DNA of 19,954 bases from DASRCB01 sp035653295 (GCA_035653295.1 DASRCB010000012.1:1-19954), one strand, 5' to 3'. Counted from the first letter of the stretch, positions 1 to 8,073 are shown. Notes: generated by a model not told the origin, from the letters alone. Translations and numbers: made by a program.

Positions 1-126
1 TTGCTCGACCGGCCCCTTATGGCCAAAGTCCTCCACGGACCGTATCGCGCGGTCCATGGCCACCCAGGTCATGACCTTCGAGTGCGTGAATTGCCGCCGT
101 CCACCGCGAACTTCCCAAATTCCGTC
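1..126 (-). pseudogene. Inverted internal segment of the same GH15 gene
   Basis: Read on the minus strand from base 126 to base 1, the sequence gives DGIWEVRGGRRQF, then THSKVMTWVAMDRAIRS, then VEDFGHKGPVEQ. This is the conserved GH15 block that normally lies roughly 30 residues upstream of the FGSDTLDASLLL block found on the plus strand from base 130. The Glu of IWEVRG corresponds to the region of the GH15 catalytic acid. The piece is uninterrupted but has neither a start nor the upstream barrel. Orientation and order fit an inversion whose right breakpoint lies at about 124-130; the left breakpoint is outside the window. A fold-back assembly error at a contig end would look the same. Confidence 0.75.
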
Positions 127-561
127 GATTTCGGCTCCGACACTCTGGACGCAAGTTTGCTGCTCATGCCCCAGGTTGGTTTCCTGCCGGCCTGCGACGA
201 ACGGGTTCAGAGCACGGTGGCCGCGATCGAGAAGCGGCTGATGGATGGCGGTCTGGTGCGGCGGTACGATCCGAAGACTTCGGTGGACGGGTTGAAGGGA
301 AGCGAAGGCAGCTTTCTGCCCTGCAGTTTCTGGCTTGCGGACGTTTACGTCCTGCAGGGGCGGCGCGACGAGGCCCGGGCTCTTTTTGAACGGCTGCTCG
401 AGCTGCGGAACGATGTCGGCTTACTTTCTGAGGAGTACGACGCGAATGCACGAAGGCAGGTCGGCAATTTCCCGCAGGCGTTCTCGCACGTGGCGCTGAT
501 CAATACGGCGCTGAACCTCGACGCCGAGCGTAAGCCGGCGGTGGACCGATCGAGCCGGTAG
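1..561 (+). CDS. GH15 glucoamylase-like hydrolase, C-terminal fragment (broken gene)
   Basis: From about base 130 the frame encodes the C-terminal part of a glycoside hydrolase family 15 (alpha/alpha)6-barrel enzyme (glucoamylase / glucodextranase / trehalase-like). Recognisable stretches are FGSDTLDASLLLMPQVGF, GSFLPCSFWLADVY, ARALFERLLELRNDVGLLSE and QVGNFPQAFSHVALINTALN. The Glu pair in LLSEEYD lies where GH15 enzymes carry the general base. Full-length members are around 600 residues; only about 143 are present here. The first ~43 codons of the open frame are not GH15 sequence: they are the antisense of another GH15 segment (see the minus-strand entry at 1-126), so the TTG at base 1 is not a real start. 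The product would lack the catalytic acid and most of the barrel, so this is a gene remnant or an assembly chimera. Family assignment is secure; function of this copy is doubtful. Confidence 0.8.
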   Translation: MLDRPLMAKVLHGPYRAVHGHPGHDLRVRELPPSTANFPNSVDFGSDTLDASLLLMPQVGFLPACDERVQSTVAAIEKRLMDGGLVRRYDPKTSVDGLKGSEGSFLPCSFWLADVYVLQGRRDEARALFERLLELRNDVGLLSEEYDANARRQVGNFPQAFSHVALINTALNLDAERKPAVDRSSR

Positions 562-1746
562 CTACGCGCGCCCAATCACCAGCTCGTCCAGAGTGCCATC
601 GAAGGGTGTCAGCAGCTCGCACCCGGTGGTGGTCACTGCCACCATGTTGCATTGCCGTACTCCGAACTCATCCGGGAAGTATGCGGCGGGCTCAACGTTG
701 AAGACCATGCCGGTCTCGAGCGTGTCCGGCGACTTCGGGTGAATGCGCGGGAAAGCATTGTGATCGATCGCGGCGAAGCCCACGCCGTGCCCGGTAGCGT
801 GCCGGAACTCCTTCCCCCAGCCGGCCTTCTCGAGTACGTATCGCGCGGCGTGGTCCACGGCGGCGGCGCTCACGCCGGGGCGGATGGCGTCGAGAGCGGC
901 GCGAGTTGCCTCGAGCACCGCGGCCTGAACACCCTTGGCCTGCGGCGATGGATGGCCAATGCGATACGTGCGGCTGATATCGGTCCAGAAGCCATCGACG
1001 GTCGAGTTGACGTGCAGCAGAACAACATCGTTCTCCTCCAGCGCGCGCGTACCGGGCAGCTGGTACGCACGATATGCCTTGGCCGAGTTCGGCCCGGACA
1101 TGCAAAAGCCGAAGGCCCCTGCTCGTATTCGGTTAAAGGCGGCGCCAACGGCTGAGGACAGCGTGCGCGCCACGTCGCGCTCGGTCACGCCTGCCGCGAT
1201 TTGCTCAGCCGTCTTCCGGAACCCGCTGCGGGCGGCATCGCACGCCGTTCGCACGACCGAGAGCTCGTCGTCCGTGAGCACAGCCCGTAACCGGGCAAAG
1301 TGCGTTGAAATGTCCTGCAGCCCGGTTGCGCTCAGTCCATGTTCGAGGATGTGTGGCAGACCCGCACCAAACTGGTACGTCGCGACATAAGTTGCCGGCA
1401 CGACGGATGGCCCGGCATCGTGTCCACAGGATGCGTTGACGCAGCCCAGCCGGCGGAGGGCCTCGCGCAGCGCGTCCGTGATGAGGTGGTTAACGGGCTC
1501 GAGGGCATCGAGCGAGGCGGCCTCATATATAAGGATCTCGTCCGCGGCGGCGGATCCGGCCAACTCTTTCTCGTCCTCAGGCACAATCAAAGCGCGGCCG
1601 CCTTCCACCGAAACCACCGCCAGTGAATTGCCGACGACCGGCCAGAAGCCGGTGCAGGCCAGCAGATTCTCCGGCCGGCAACAGACGGCAGCGGCCAGGT
1701 TGGCGTGGTGCAGCGTGCTTTGCAGTGCCGAAACACGGTTGCGCAT
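562..1746 (-). CDS. M24 family metallopeptidase (Xaa-Pro aminopeptidase/dipeptidase-like)
   Basis: A 394-residue protein with a creatinase-type N-terminal domain (about 1-150) and a C-terminal pita-bread M24 domain (about 160-385). M24 enzymes usually remove N-terminal residues before proline using two metal ions held by Asp, Asp, His, Glu, Glu. Visible here are D256 (in FWTDISRTY), H320 (in HATGHGVGF) and E352 (in MVFNVEPA). The first Asp position, 11 residues before D256, is H245 (in LLHVNSTVDG), and the last Glu position is C366 (in GVRQCNMVAVT). The site is therefore Asp-to-His and Glu-to-Cys at two of five ligands. I recall similar HVN/RHC sequences in other bacteria and archaea, so this may be a subfamily trait rather than decay. 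No signal peptide is seen; it is probably cytoplasmic. The ATG at 1746 gives a full N-terminal domain, but no strong Shine-Dalgarno precedes it. It ends one base after the GH15 remnant, convergently. Confidence 0.88.
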   Translation of the reverse strand: MRNRVSALQSTLHHANLAAAVCCRPENLLACTGFWPVVGNSLAVVSVEGGRALIVPEDEKELAGSAAADEILIYEAASLDALEPVNHLITDALREALRRLGCVNASCGHDAGPSVVPATYVATYQFGAGLPHILEHGLSATGLQDISTHFARLRAVLTDDELSVVRTACDAARSGFRKTAEQIAAGVTERDVARTLSSAVGAAFNRIRAGAFGFCMSGPNSAKAYRAYQLPGTRALEENDVVLLHVNSTVDGFWTDISRTYRIGHPSPQAKGVQAAVLEATRAALDAIRPGVSAAAVDHAARYVLEKAGWGKEFRHATGHGVGFAAIDHNAFPRIHPKSPDTLETGMVFNVEPAAYFPDEFGVRQCNMVAVTTTGCELLTPFDGTLDELVIGRA

Positions 1747-1884
1747 GGGATTAGAACCGAGTTGCCCTGAGGAACGCCCCTATCGTGACAAGGAACGCGA
1801 TAAGCTCCCGCGGCAGCCAACTCGAAGATTGCCCGAATACCACACACACCCCTCCGTTCGCATGATGAATGATGACGCCCTGAG

Positions 1885-2112
1885 TCACTGTTTGCCTCGC
1901 TTCGAAGCCTGTTGGCCGGATTTCTCAACCGCGCGATGTGCGTCCTCTGCTGATTTCAGGTGCTCACGAACGATGGGAGTCTTCTTCAGGTTCGTTGGCG
2001 CCGGCGCGATGGACCGGCGATTGTTCCTGATTTCGTCGATCGTAATGACTTTATGCCGAGGCGGCGGCCTCTTTGGGGAAGTCAAGGTAGTTATCTCGTA
2101 AACATTTCCCAC
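1885..2112 (-). CDS. Small basic hypothetical protein (doubtful)
   Basis: An open frame of 75 codons starting with GTG. The product is rich in Lys and Arg and ends in KRGKQ, with no hydrophobic segment and no motif I recognise. No Shine-Dalgarno sequence is visible upstream of the GTG. It lies between the M24 peptidase and the HEAT-repeat gene on the same strand, in a stretch otherwise without a gene. It may be spurious; the main reason for listing it is the gap it fills. Confidence 0.25.
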   Translation of the reverse strand: MGNVYEITTLTSPKRPPPRHKVITIDEIRNNRRSIAPAPTNLKKTPIVREHLKSAEDAHRAVEKSGQQASKRGKQ

Positions 2113-2223
2113 AGCTGTATGACGTGCGTACGGGTCGAAACGGATCTACATCGCCGGAAACGAGCGATAACTCGTGCCGGTGCGCCAACGGCGGCCGTAA
2201 CACGCCCGGTGGCGCTGAAGAAG

Positions 2224-3036
2224 TCATTGCATGCTGCTCAACCTGAGATAAGCGGCCGCTGCACGAAACCGGACGTGCGAACTGTCGTCGTGCATCAGCG
2301 GCACGAGGTGATCCCTCAGCCCGGGGTCATTCCTCATTCCAATCGCCTGCACCGCGGCCGCCCGAACGGACCAGTCACCATCAGATAACGCGTCGATGAG
2401 TGCAGCCTGGACCTCCGGACCCCTGTCCTGAGCCAGGCGAATCGCCACGGAAGCACGAGGTGAGAAGCCGGATTCGAAAAACAGCGCCTGGAGGGCCGAC
2501 AAGCCCTCACCGGCTCCAGGGACCGGCACGAACGCGACTCCCTGCGTCAGCGCAAACAGGATTGCGCCCCTGGGGGAGCTGAATGTGCGCATCATGCGCC
2601 TGTACTTCCGGCGAAAGTAATTGGATCGAGCTTTGCGGTCGCCTTCGAGGACCGCCAGGAGCACCTGTTTCCCGATCGGTTGGCCGAGAGACCACAGAGA
2701 CTTCGCGGCAGCGAATGCCACTTCCGGCACGTTATCGTCGAGAGCGCGGTTCAGCTCTGGTATGAAGTTCGTGCCGTGGAGGTCTGCAATACTGGCGATG
2801 GCCGCGACCCGGACCTGAACGTCATGGTCAGATACGAGTTTTCGCAGCAGGTCCGTGCTCGGGTCACCTTGACGAAGCAGCCCTAATGCCAGGGCGACCT
2901 CTCGCCGATGGTGCGGATTTGAATCGGCAGCGCCATCGTTCAGAACAGTGCGGGCCTTATCGGCCGCTGATGATTGTGCAGCTGTAACACCAAGGATCAT
3001 CGAGAAGGCGAGCGCACAGCGAAACAAGTCGTTCAT
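2224..3036 (-). CDS. Secreted HEAT-repeat protein
   Basis: The start is placed at the ATG at 3036 because it opens directly with a signal peptide (MNDLFRCALAFSMILGVTAA, cleavage near AQSSA-A); the open frame upstream of it adds 22 residues that mask the signal. The mature part is built of short helical repeats of the HEAT / PBS-lyase type, for example REVALALGLL, QVRVAAIASIADL, PEVAFAAAKSLWSL, WSVRAAAVQAIGM and SHVRFRAAAAYLRL. A central segment around GDRKARSNYFRRKYRRMMR and the hydrophobic stretch after it break the repeat array. Such proteins act as protein-protein interaction scaffolds, here in the periplasm or envelope. The partner is unknown and neighbours give no hint. About 270 residues. 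Confidence 0.72.
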   Translation of the reverse strand: MNDLFRCALAFSMILGVTAAQSSAADKARTVLNDGAADSNPHHRREVALALGLLRQGDPSTDLLRKLVSDHDVQVRVAAIASIADLHGTNFIPELNRALDDNVPEVAFAAAKSLWSLGQPIGKQVLLAVLEGDRKARSNYFRRKYRRMMRTFSSPRGAILFALTQGVAFVPVPGAGEGLSALQALFFESGFSPRASVAIRLAQDRGPEVQAALIDALSDGDWSVRAAAVQAIGMRNDPGLRDHLVPLMHDDSSHVRFRAAAAYLRLSSMQ

Positions 3037-3412
3037 AGTTGTTGGACGCCGGCGAGTGAACGGGAGCGCAATCGTCCAGATGATCGGCTTACACGTGTGC
3101 ACCGAACGAACTCGAAATCACAGTTAACGCCTTGCCCGCCGCGCGCTTTCCCGATAACCGGCGCGAAGAAATCGCTCGATCATCTGCGCGCACATGTTGA
3201 CGAGGAAACATGGATTCGGAAGCTCTTCGAAAAGGCGGGCCGCAGCACGCGTCATACGCGGGAGGAAGATCCCAGACGTGGCCTGCGTTCGTGAAGGAGC
3301 GGCTCTGCTGAACAAGACGCGTCCTTTCGGTCTCGATGCGCCGGAGATCCATCCGTCCGGCGGAGTGCAGCGAAACGTATAAAAGCGACCGACCACACGG
3401 AGGAGAGCATAG
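3037..3412. other. Intergenic stretch without a supported gene
   Basis: About 376 bases between the HEAT-repeat gene and the MCDYSL-family gene. Open frames exist on both strands, the longest being about 90 codons on the minus strand, but they overlap one another, lack ribosome binding sites and match nothing I know. An AT-rich TATAAAA motif near 3378 could belong to the promoter of the downstream gene, but no convincing -35 element accompanies it. Confidence 0.4.
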
Positions 3413-3870
3413 ATGTGTGACTATTCTTTGCATAATACGCCGAATCGCCTCGCAAATGAGGGGGAGCGGCTTGTTGTCTATCGTTTCCAGACCGGAACTA
3501 TTGGGCTGACAGCTGAGACGGAACTACAGAAGCACAAGGCAGGACGTTCCGGGAGCACCTTCTGGCAGAAGTTGCTGAACCCCGGAAGTCCTTCCCCGAG
3601 TGCGCTGTCTGCGTTCCACCGGGAGCGCAACTGCTGGTTCGCGATATGCCCTCCTCACTTTGCGAAAGATTCGGTGTTCACGCGATTGAGGTCGTGACGT
3701 TCACGCAGGTGACCGCGGAGGCTCGCAGACATCGCGATGCGATTCGGTTCAGCAACGGCAACTGTGTGCTGCTGCAGGATCTCAAGCCGGGACAACTGGT
3801 TCACGTTCTCCGGCTGTCGAGTGACGAAGACTGTGACCGGAGTGTCCCTCTTGAAACGCTCGTCGGGTAA
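3413..3870 (+). pseudogene. MCDYSL-family uncharacterised protein, frameshifted
   Basis: The ATG at 3413 follows a strong ribosome binding site (GGAGGAG at 3399-3405). The N-terminus MCDYSLHNTPNRLANEGE belongs to an uncharacterised bacterial family whose members begin MCDYSL. The frame is normal to about TFWQKLLNP near 3580. The family's second half then continues in another frame: PECAVCVPPGAQLLVRD, then EVVTFTQVTAEARRHRDAIR, and on to the stop at 3870. A single missing base in the C run at 3580-3583 explains this: with one more C, the sequence reads LLNPRKSFPECAVCVPPG without a break. The full product would be about 152 residues. The remaining frame stays free of stops, so the mutation is recent or a sequencing error. 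Role unknown. Confidence 0.68.
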
Positions 3871-3990
3871 TCTTCGCGGATGCCTGCGGTGGCCAGGTGC
3901 GGTACCTGCTGTGCGAAGGGGAATCTGGAGGTTCACGGTTAACTCTTCCTTAAGGCGTTCACCAGACGTCCAGTGATCTGGAGGTTGTAA

Positions 3991-4173
3991 GTGATAACAA
4001 CTCTAACCACAGGAACTCTGGCGCTTGTGGCTGGATGCGCCGCGACAGCGCGCGCCGACGTAGTTGCGCCAGGAACGGAAGTCGCTGTGCGCACCGACGC
4101 GAGCATTGATGTCGCACACTGGGATCGCGGCCGCATCTATCCGGCCCACGTCGCGCGCGATTGGTACAGGTGA
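3991..4173 (+). CDS. Truncated secreted protein (N-terminal fragment)
   Basis: Starts at a GTG preceded by GGAGG (about 3981-3985). The first ~22 residues (MITTLTTGTLALVAGCAATARA) form a signal peptide, and the mature start VVAPGTEVAVRTDASID resembles secreted bacterial proteins that begin V.PAGT.V.VR.D..ID and continue with an IPRGS-type block. Here the frame stops at VARDWYR after 60 codons, before that block, and the convergent AI-2E-type gene ends 17 bases later. It is most likely the 5' remnant of a longer envelope-protein gene, so type CDS is provisional. Family resemblance is from memory of the pattern only. Confidence 0.45.
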   Translation: MITTLTTGTLALVAGCAATARADVVAPGTEVAVRTDASIDVAHWDRGRIYPAHVARDWYR

Positions 4174-4190
4174 GAGGTCACGTGTACTGC

Positions 4191-5222
4191 TTAGGCGGGC
4201 TCTTTTTCATCGCGCAGCGCCGTGCTCACAACGGTCAGCGCAGCAGCCGCGAGTGGGGTAGCCAATGCAGCACCGAGTACACCTGCGATGCTCCACATCA
4301 GAAGCTGCGCGAGTACAGTCACAACCGGCGGGAGGCGGACAGCGCGACGCTGCACCAGCGGTGTGAGTGCGTACCCTTCCGCCACATGTACACAGATGTA
4401 CAGAAGCAGCACCCACACCATCTTCATGGGGCTCTGCAGCAATGCGATCAGCGCCGTTGGTATCGCCGCAATCAGCGAACCGACGTACGGGATGAAGATC
4501 ATGAGCCCCGTAAACAGGCCCAGCGTGAACGCCAGCGGAATGTCCATAAGCCAAAGGCCGAGCATCGTTGCCAGGGCGAGTACGACCATGGGCACCATTT
4601 GGCCGAACATCCACCAGCGCAGTGTGTAGGTGACCCTATCGAGGTACTTAGCGGCATGAGCGCGTCCAGGCTGTGGGATGATCCGGAGCAACCCGGCTCG
4701 GTAGAGGTCAGGGTCGGCTGCTCCGTAAAGTCCGACCACCAGGGCTACAATGGCGCCGCCGAGAGTGTCAAGTGCGCTGCTTCCCATGGACGCCAGCCGG
4801 ACGCGGTGAGCGGATTCCGCCGCGCGTTGTTGCAGGAGGTGGAGAATGGACGCCCCGAGCGACGTATTTCCGATGCTCTCGCGCAGGCGCGCCAGGCCGG
4901 CTGGAAGTTGAGTGATCAGATCAGCTCCTTCCGACTCGACCCGGGGCGCAATGAGCCAGACCACAGCAGCGGCGATGCCGGCGACGCCAATCAGTACGCA
5001 CCAGTACGAGACGCGCGGCCCGAGGTGGGCCTTTTCGGAAACCCAGTGTGCGCACGTCTGCAGCACGACGGCAACCAGGATACCGGCAAAGGCATACAGC
5101 AGAACGGCCCCGGCGTACCAGATGACGGCCGCCGCCACGGCGAGCGCGGCGCCGAGCAGCAGAGTGCGCCGCAGCGCTGCAGGGAGGGCTTCGGAGAGTG
5201 ATGGGCAACCGGTGTCGGGCAT
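4191..5222 (-). CDS. AI-2E family transporter (PerM/TqsA type)
   Basis: A polytopic membrane protein of the AI-2E / UPF0118 exporter superfamily, whose members include the autoinducer-2 exporter TqsA and several Na+(Li+)/H+ antiporters. Hydrophobic helices occur at the N-terminus (ALRRTLLLGAALAVAAAVIW and two more), followed by a long soluble segment. The C-terminal helices carry the family hallmark FTGLMIFIPYVGSLIAAIP and the PLVQRRAVRLPPVVTVLAQL block. I chose the ATG at 5222 (MPDTGCPSLSEALP), which gives about 343 residues, near the family's usual length, and is preceded by AAAAGAGAG. An upstream in-frame start at 5348 would add 42 polar residues. The substrate cannot be told from sequence. 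Confidence 0.85.
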   Translation of the reverse strand: MPDTGCPSLSEALPAALRRTLLLGAALAVAAAVIWYAGAVLLYAFAGILVAVVLQTCAHWVSEKAHLGPRVSYWCVLIGVAGIAAAVVWLIAPRVESEGADLITQLPAGLARLRESIGNTSLGASILHLLQQRAAESAHRVRLASMGSSALDTLGGAIVALVVGLYGAADPDLYRAGLLRIIPQPGRAHAAKYLDRVTYTLRWWMFGQMVPMVVLALATMLGLWLMDIPLAFTLGLFTGLMIFIPYVGSLIAAIPTALIALLQSPMKMVWVLLLYICVHVAEGYALTPLVQRRAVRLPPVVTVLAQLLMWSIAGVLGAALATPLAAAALTVVSTALRDEKEPA

Positions 5223-5564
5223 CTCTCTTTTCAGACGCGGCCGGTACATCGCGCGAGCAGCATCACCGTTATCAGGCTCAACCCGGCCTGTTTTCTGTGC
5301 AGCGCGCAAGCGAAGGTGGCGGCGACTTATGCGGACCGGTGCGCGCACGAGTACGGTATCCGGCTCCGTCGTGAGTCGCGCAGCATCGGCGACTTACCCA
5401 GCGCGTCACCCCACGCTCGTTTCCCTGGCGTGAAACGGAAACGACCTGCGCCTCGCGGCACACGCTGTTTGCGCGTCAACGTTTGACCCGGCAGATGCAG
5501 TCCGGAGTCCGCTGTTGCGCGTCACATAAACAGAGAAATTCAATCACATTGGAGGCCACAAAGT

Positions 5565-6593
5565 ATGTATCGATTCACCTTATGCATGATGGCAGCCGCG
5601 GCATTGGCGGCCGCGGGCCTGAGTCAGACGACAAACGGGAACTCAGCGACCAACACGAATTCGAGCGGCAATTCCAACGCGCAGCAGCAGGCAACCACGA
5701 ATTCGCAAGGCAGCTCGAACTATAACCCGGCGTCGAACGACATGCAAAACAGCAGGGCCAGAAACTCGCGCGATGTGAGCACGATCCTGAACTGTACGAA
5801 CGAGGCGCGGCAGGACATCGCGAACGGCAACACCGATCAGGCAAAGAACGCGGTGAACCAGGCCATTCAGGCGGCGCAGAGCCTGAATTCTTCCCGGGGC
5901 TTCGTGCCCATGTACGAAGAACTCGACCAGTACTCCGTCCTCGGACCGATTCAGGCGTCGCGCTCACAATCTGGTTCGGCGGACCGATCCGCCACAGTTG
6001 GGAGCGGCACTTCGAACTCGCAGAACGAGTCCGCGAATCAAAGCGCAACCGGGCAGAACGGGTCTGAGGCCAATTCGGGGTCGCAATCGGCGTCCCAATC
6101 GGGTCCGGGCAGGCACGGAATTGCAGTGACGCACGTCGTCGGGCAGTTCACTACCGTAGGCCTCGATGCGAACCTGGCCAAAAGCCATTTGCAGGCGGCC
6201 AGGCGGGCACTCGACAATGGCGACAAGCAGGCAGCTGACCAGGCGCTCCGGGCAGTGCAGGACGGAGTGGTCATGGCTTCGGTAGCGAGTGACATGCCTT
6301 TGCTGCACGCCCGCGAAAATCTCGCCCTCGCGCGCATGGCCGCGAAGCACGGGGAATACAGGCAGGCCCATACAGAACTGCGCGCCGCTTGCCAGGCGCT
6401 GCAGGCTTATAGCCGCGAGGGCGGATCTCACGCCACCCAGGCGAAGCAGCTTCGCAGCGAAATCAGCGGGTACAACGTTAACAGTAATCAGTCGGATGCG
6501 CCATCGCGGATCGGGTCCTGGTGGAATCAGACGGCAGGCTGGTTCTCCACGGTAAATACAAACTCGAATACCAGAAACCGGAACACCGATTAA
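5565..6593 (+). CDS. Secreted YfdX-like protein with Asn/Ser/Gln-rich segments
   Basis: The start ATG follows GGAGG (about 5551). Residues 1-20 form a signal peptide (MYRFTLCMMAAAALAAAGLS). The region 21-68 is low-complexity, rich in Asn, Ser, Gln and Thr. A first helical part lies at 69-130 (STILNCTNEARQDIANG, AKNAVNQAIQAAQSLN), then a second low-complexity Ser/Gln/Asn stretch at about 131-184, then a longer helical part at 190-302 with the YfdX-like pattern (VGLDANLAKSHLQAARRALD, MPLLHARENLALARMAAKHG, QAHTELRAACQALQAY). YfdX proteins are periplasmic or cytoplasmic stress-associated helical proteins of unclear mechanism. The internal Ser/Gln spacer is unusual. Assignment rests on the pattern of amphipathic helices and is moderate. 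Confidence 0.62.
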   Translation: MYRFTLCMMAAAALAAAGLSQTTNGNSATNTNSSGNSNAQQQATTNSQGSSNYNPASNDMQNSRARNSRDVSTILNCTNEARQDIANGNTDQAKNAVNQAIQAAQSLNSSRGFVPMYEELDQYSVLGPIQASRSQSGSADRSATVGSGTSNSQNESANQSATGQNGSEANSGSQSASQSGPGRHGIAVTHVVGQFTTVGLDANLAKSHLQAARRALDNGDKQAADQALRAVQDGVVMASVASDMPLLHARENLALARMAAKHGEYRQAHTELRAACQALQAYSREGGSHATQAKQLRSEISGYNVNSNQSDAPSRIGSWWNQTAGWFSTVNTNSNTRNRNTD

Positions 6594-7134
6594 CGGAATC
6601 GGGGGATAAGTGACCGGCAGGTGCAGGGGTGATGGTGGCCTCGATGGGCCAACATCGGCCCCATGCGCCCGACTTACCCGTCGTGTTCACCACCGACCGG
6701 TTGCCGCATGCCGGAGCTTCTGTCTCATTGCTCCCAATCCCGACGCGCACAACCGAGGCGCGTGGCGTCTGAGGTTCGCCATCGCTGCCTGCGGGTGATG
6801 CCGGTCTGAATTCTGGCGCGCGATCCGGTGTAGAGCACGCTGTCCGATCCGAATCGTGCAGGTGCGCAGGCCTCCTGCGTGACGCAAACGAGCACGGCTG
6901 ATGATCTTCGTGGTTCCGAGGCCGTTCGTGCAGCGCCTCCTCTCCAACATCATCATGACCGCTAATGCTTATCGCCGCTTCCCAGCGCTGACAGGCATCG
7001 GTTCTCCGTTGGGCTTTGTGGGTTGTCTCATACCACCTGAGCGGCCCCAGGACGGCTCGCGGCAGGCGTTTACCGTTATCAACCGCAAACCGGCTGCTTG
7101 TTGTCGCCTGTAAACGTCAACATCATGCACCGGC
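6594..7134. other. 541-bp intergenic region
   Basis: No open frame here has a ribosome binding site or recognisable product; the candidate frames at 6610-6798 and 6901-7113 look like chance. A short imperfect hairpin (TGGGCC at 6645-6650 with GGCC-CCA at 6657-6663) follows the YfdX-like gene by about 50 bases but has no T-run, so I do not call it a terminator. I see no tRNA-like fold. Confidence 0.45.
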
Positions 7135-8073
7135 GTGACAACCATCAAAGACATCGTTCTGAACGGCGTTCTCATCGCCATCGTGGCTCACGGGCTGATC
7201 GGAGCATCCCTGGTCTGGGACAAGGTCCTGCTGAAGCGACGAGGCCCCCAAAACCTGCTCTCGTATGTGTTCTGGCTGGGCGCGATCAGCGTCTTCGGGC
7301 TGGTGCTGATTCCCTTTGGGTTCAAAATGCCATCGCTGGGCCTGGCAGCCATGGCATTCTCGGCGGGCCTCCTGGACCTCATCGCCTCATACTTCTATTA
7401 CTCGGCGTTGAAGTCGGGTGAGGCTTCCGAGGAACTGGCGGCCATGGGCGGTTTTGCGCCCGTGGCGACGGCTGTCATCGCCGTGCCGCTGTTGAACCAG
7501 CCGATAGGCGGACAGCTGCTGGGGTTCACACTGATGACCGTCGGCGGATTCATCATGTTCTTCGCGGAAAAGGCGCCTCTCCGCCGAATGCTGCCTAAGA
7601 TCATCATCGCGGCGGCCGGATTCGGCATGCTGAATGTTCTTCAAAAGATGGTATTCAACAGCACGAATTTCGTGAGCGGATACGTGTTCTTCACGGCGGG
7701 GACGACGGCCGGAGCGCTGGCCATGCTGATCCCGACGTCGTGGCGGCGGCAGATCCTTGCTCATTCGGAGCAGGCTCCGCCAAAGAGCAAATTCTGGTAC
7801 ATGGTGAACCGCTTCATTGCGGGCGTGGGTTCGTTTCTCGTGGTCTATGCCGTAAGCCGGGCGAACCCGGCGCTCGTCGAGGCGATCTCCGGAGTTCGCT
7901 ACGTCATTGTTTTCCTCGGTGCGTACGCGATCACCCGCTGGAAACCGTCGTGGTTTCGGGAGGACTTTCGGGGCTGGGTGCTGGCCGCGAAGATCGCGGC
8001 TACCGCTCTCGTTGTGGCGGGCCTCGTTGTTGTCGGCCTGCGCGGCGGCAGGGGCGCCGGCGGGCCGCAGTGA
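7135..8073 (+). CDS. DMT superfamily (EamA-type) transporter
   Basis: A 312-residue membrane protein with about ten hydrophobic helices and the internal two-fold repeat of EamA-like drug/metabolite transporters. Examples are VLIAIVAHGLIGASLVWDKV at the start, the end-of-first-half helix LGFTLMTVGGFIMFFAE, and in the second half NPALVEAISGVRYVIVFLGA followed by VLAAKIAATALVVAGLVVVG. These carriers export or import small organic solutes; this one's substrate is unknown. The GTG at 7135 begins the protein just before the first helix. No clear Shine-Dalgarno is present, so the start is uncertain by a few codons. The gene ends next to a relic of another DMT gene on the opposite strand. Confidence 0.8.
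   Translation: MTTIKDIVLNGVLIAIVAHGLIGASLVWDKVLLKRRGPQNLLSYVFWLGAISVFGLVLIPFGFKMPSLGLAAMAFSAGLLDLIASYFYYSALKSGEASEELAAMGGFAPVATAVIAVPLLNQPIGGQLLGFTLMTVGGFIMFFAEKAPLRRMLPKIIIAAAGFGMLNVLQKMVFNSTNFVSGYVFFTAGTTAGALAMLIPTSWRRQILAHSEQAPPKSKFWYMVNRFIAGVGSFLVVYAVSRANPALVEAISGVRYVIVFLGAYAITRWKPSWFREDFRGWVLAAKIAATALVVAGLVVVGLRGGRGAGGPQ

Noticed and set aside
3124..3396. Minus-strand open frame ending in a helical-looking segment (RLFEELPNPCFLVNMCAQMI)
   Set aside because: The tail looks protein-like, but there is no ribosome binding site, no family resemblance, and overlapping frames are equally long.
4161..5201. Long plus-strand open frame (346 codons) across the AI-2E-type gene
   Set aside because: It is antisense to a clear membrane-protein gene; its product is highly charged, without domains, and has no ribosome binding site.
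6645..6663. Hairpin behind the YfdX-like gene as a terminator
   Set aside because: The stem is short with a bulge and no T-run follows.
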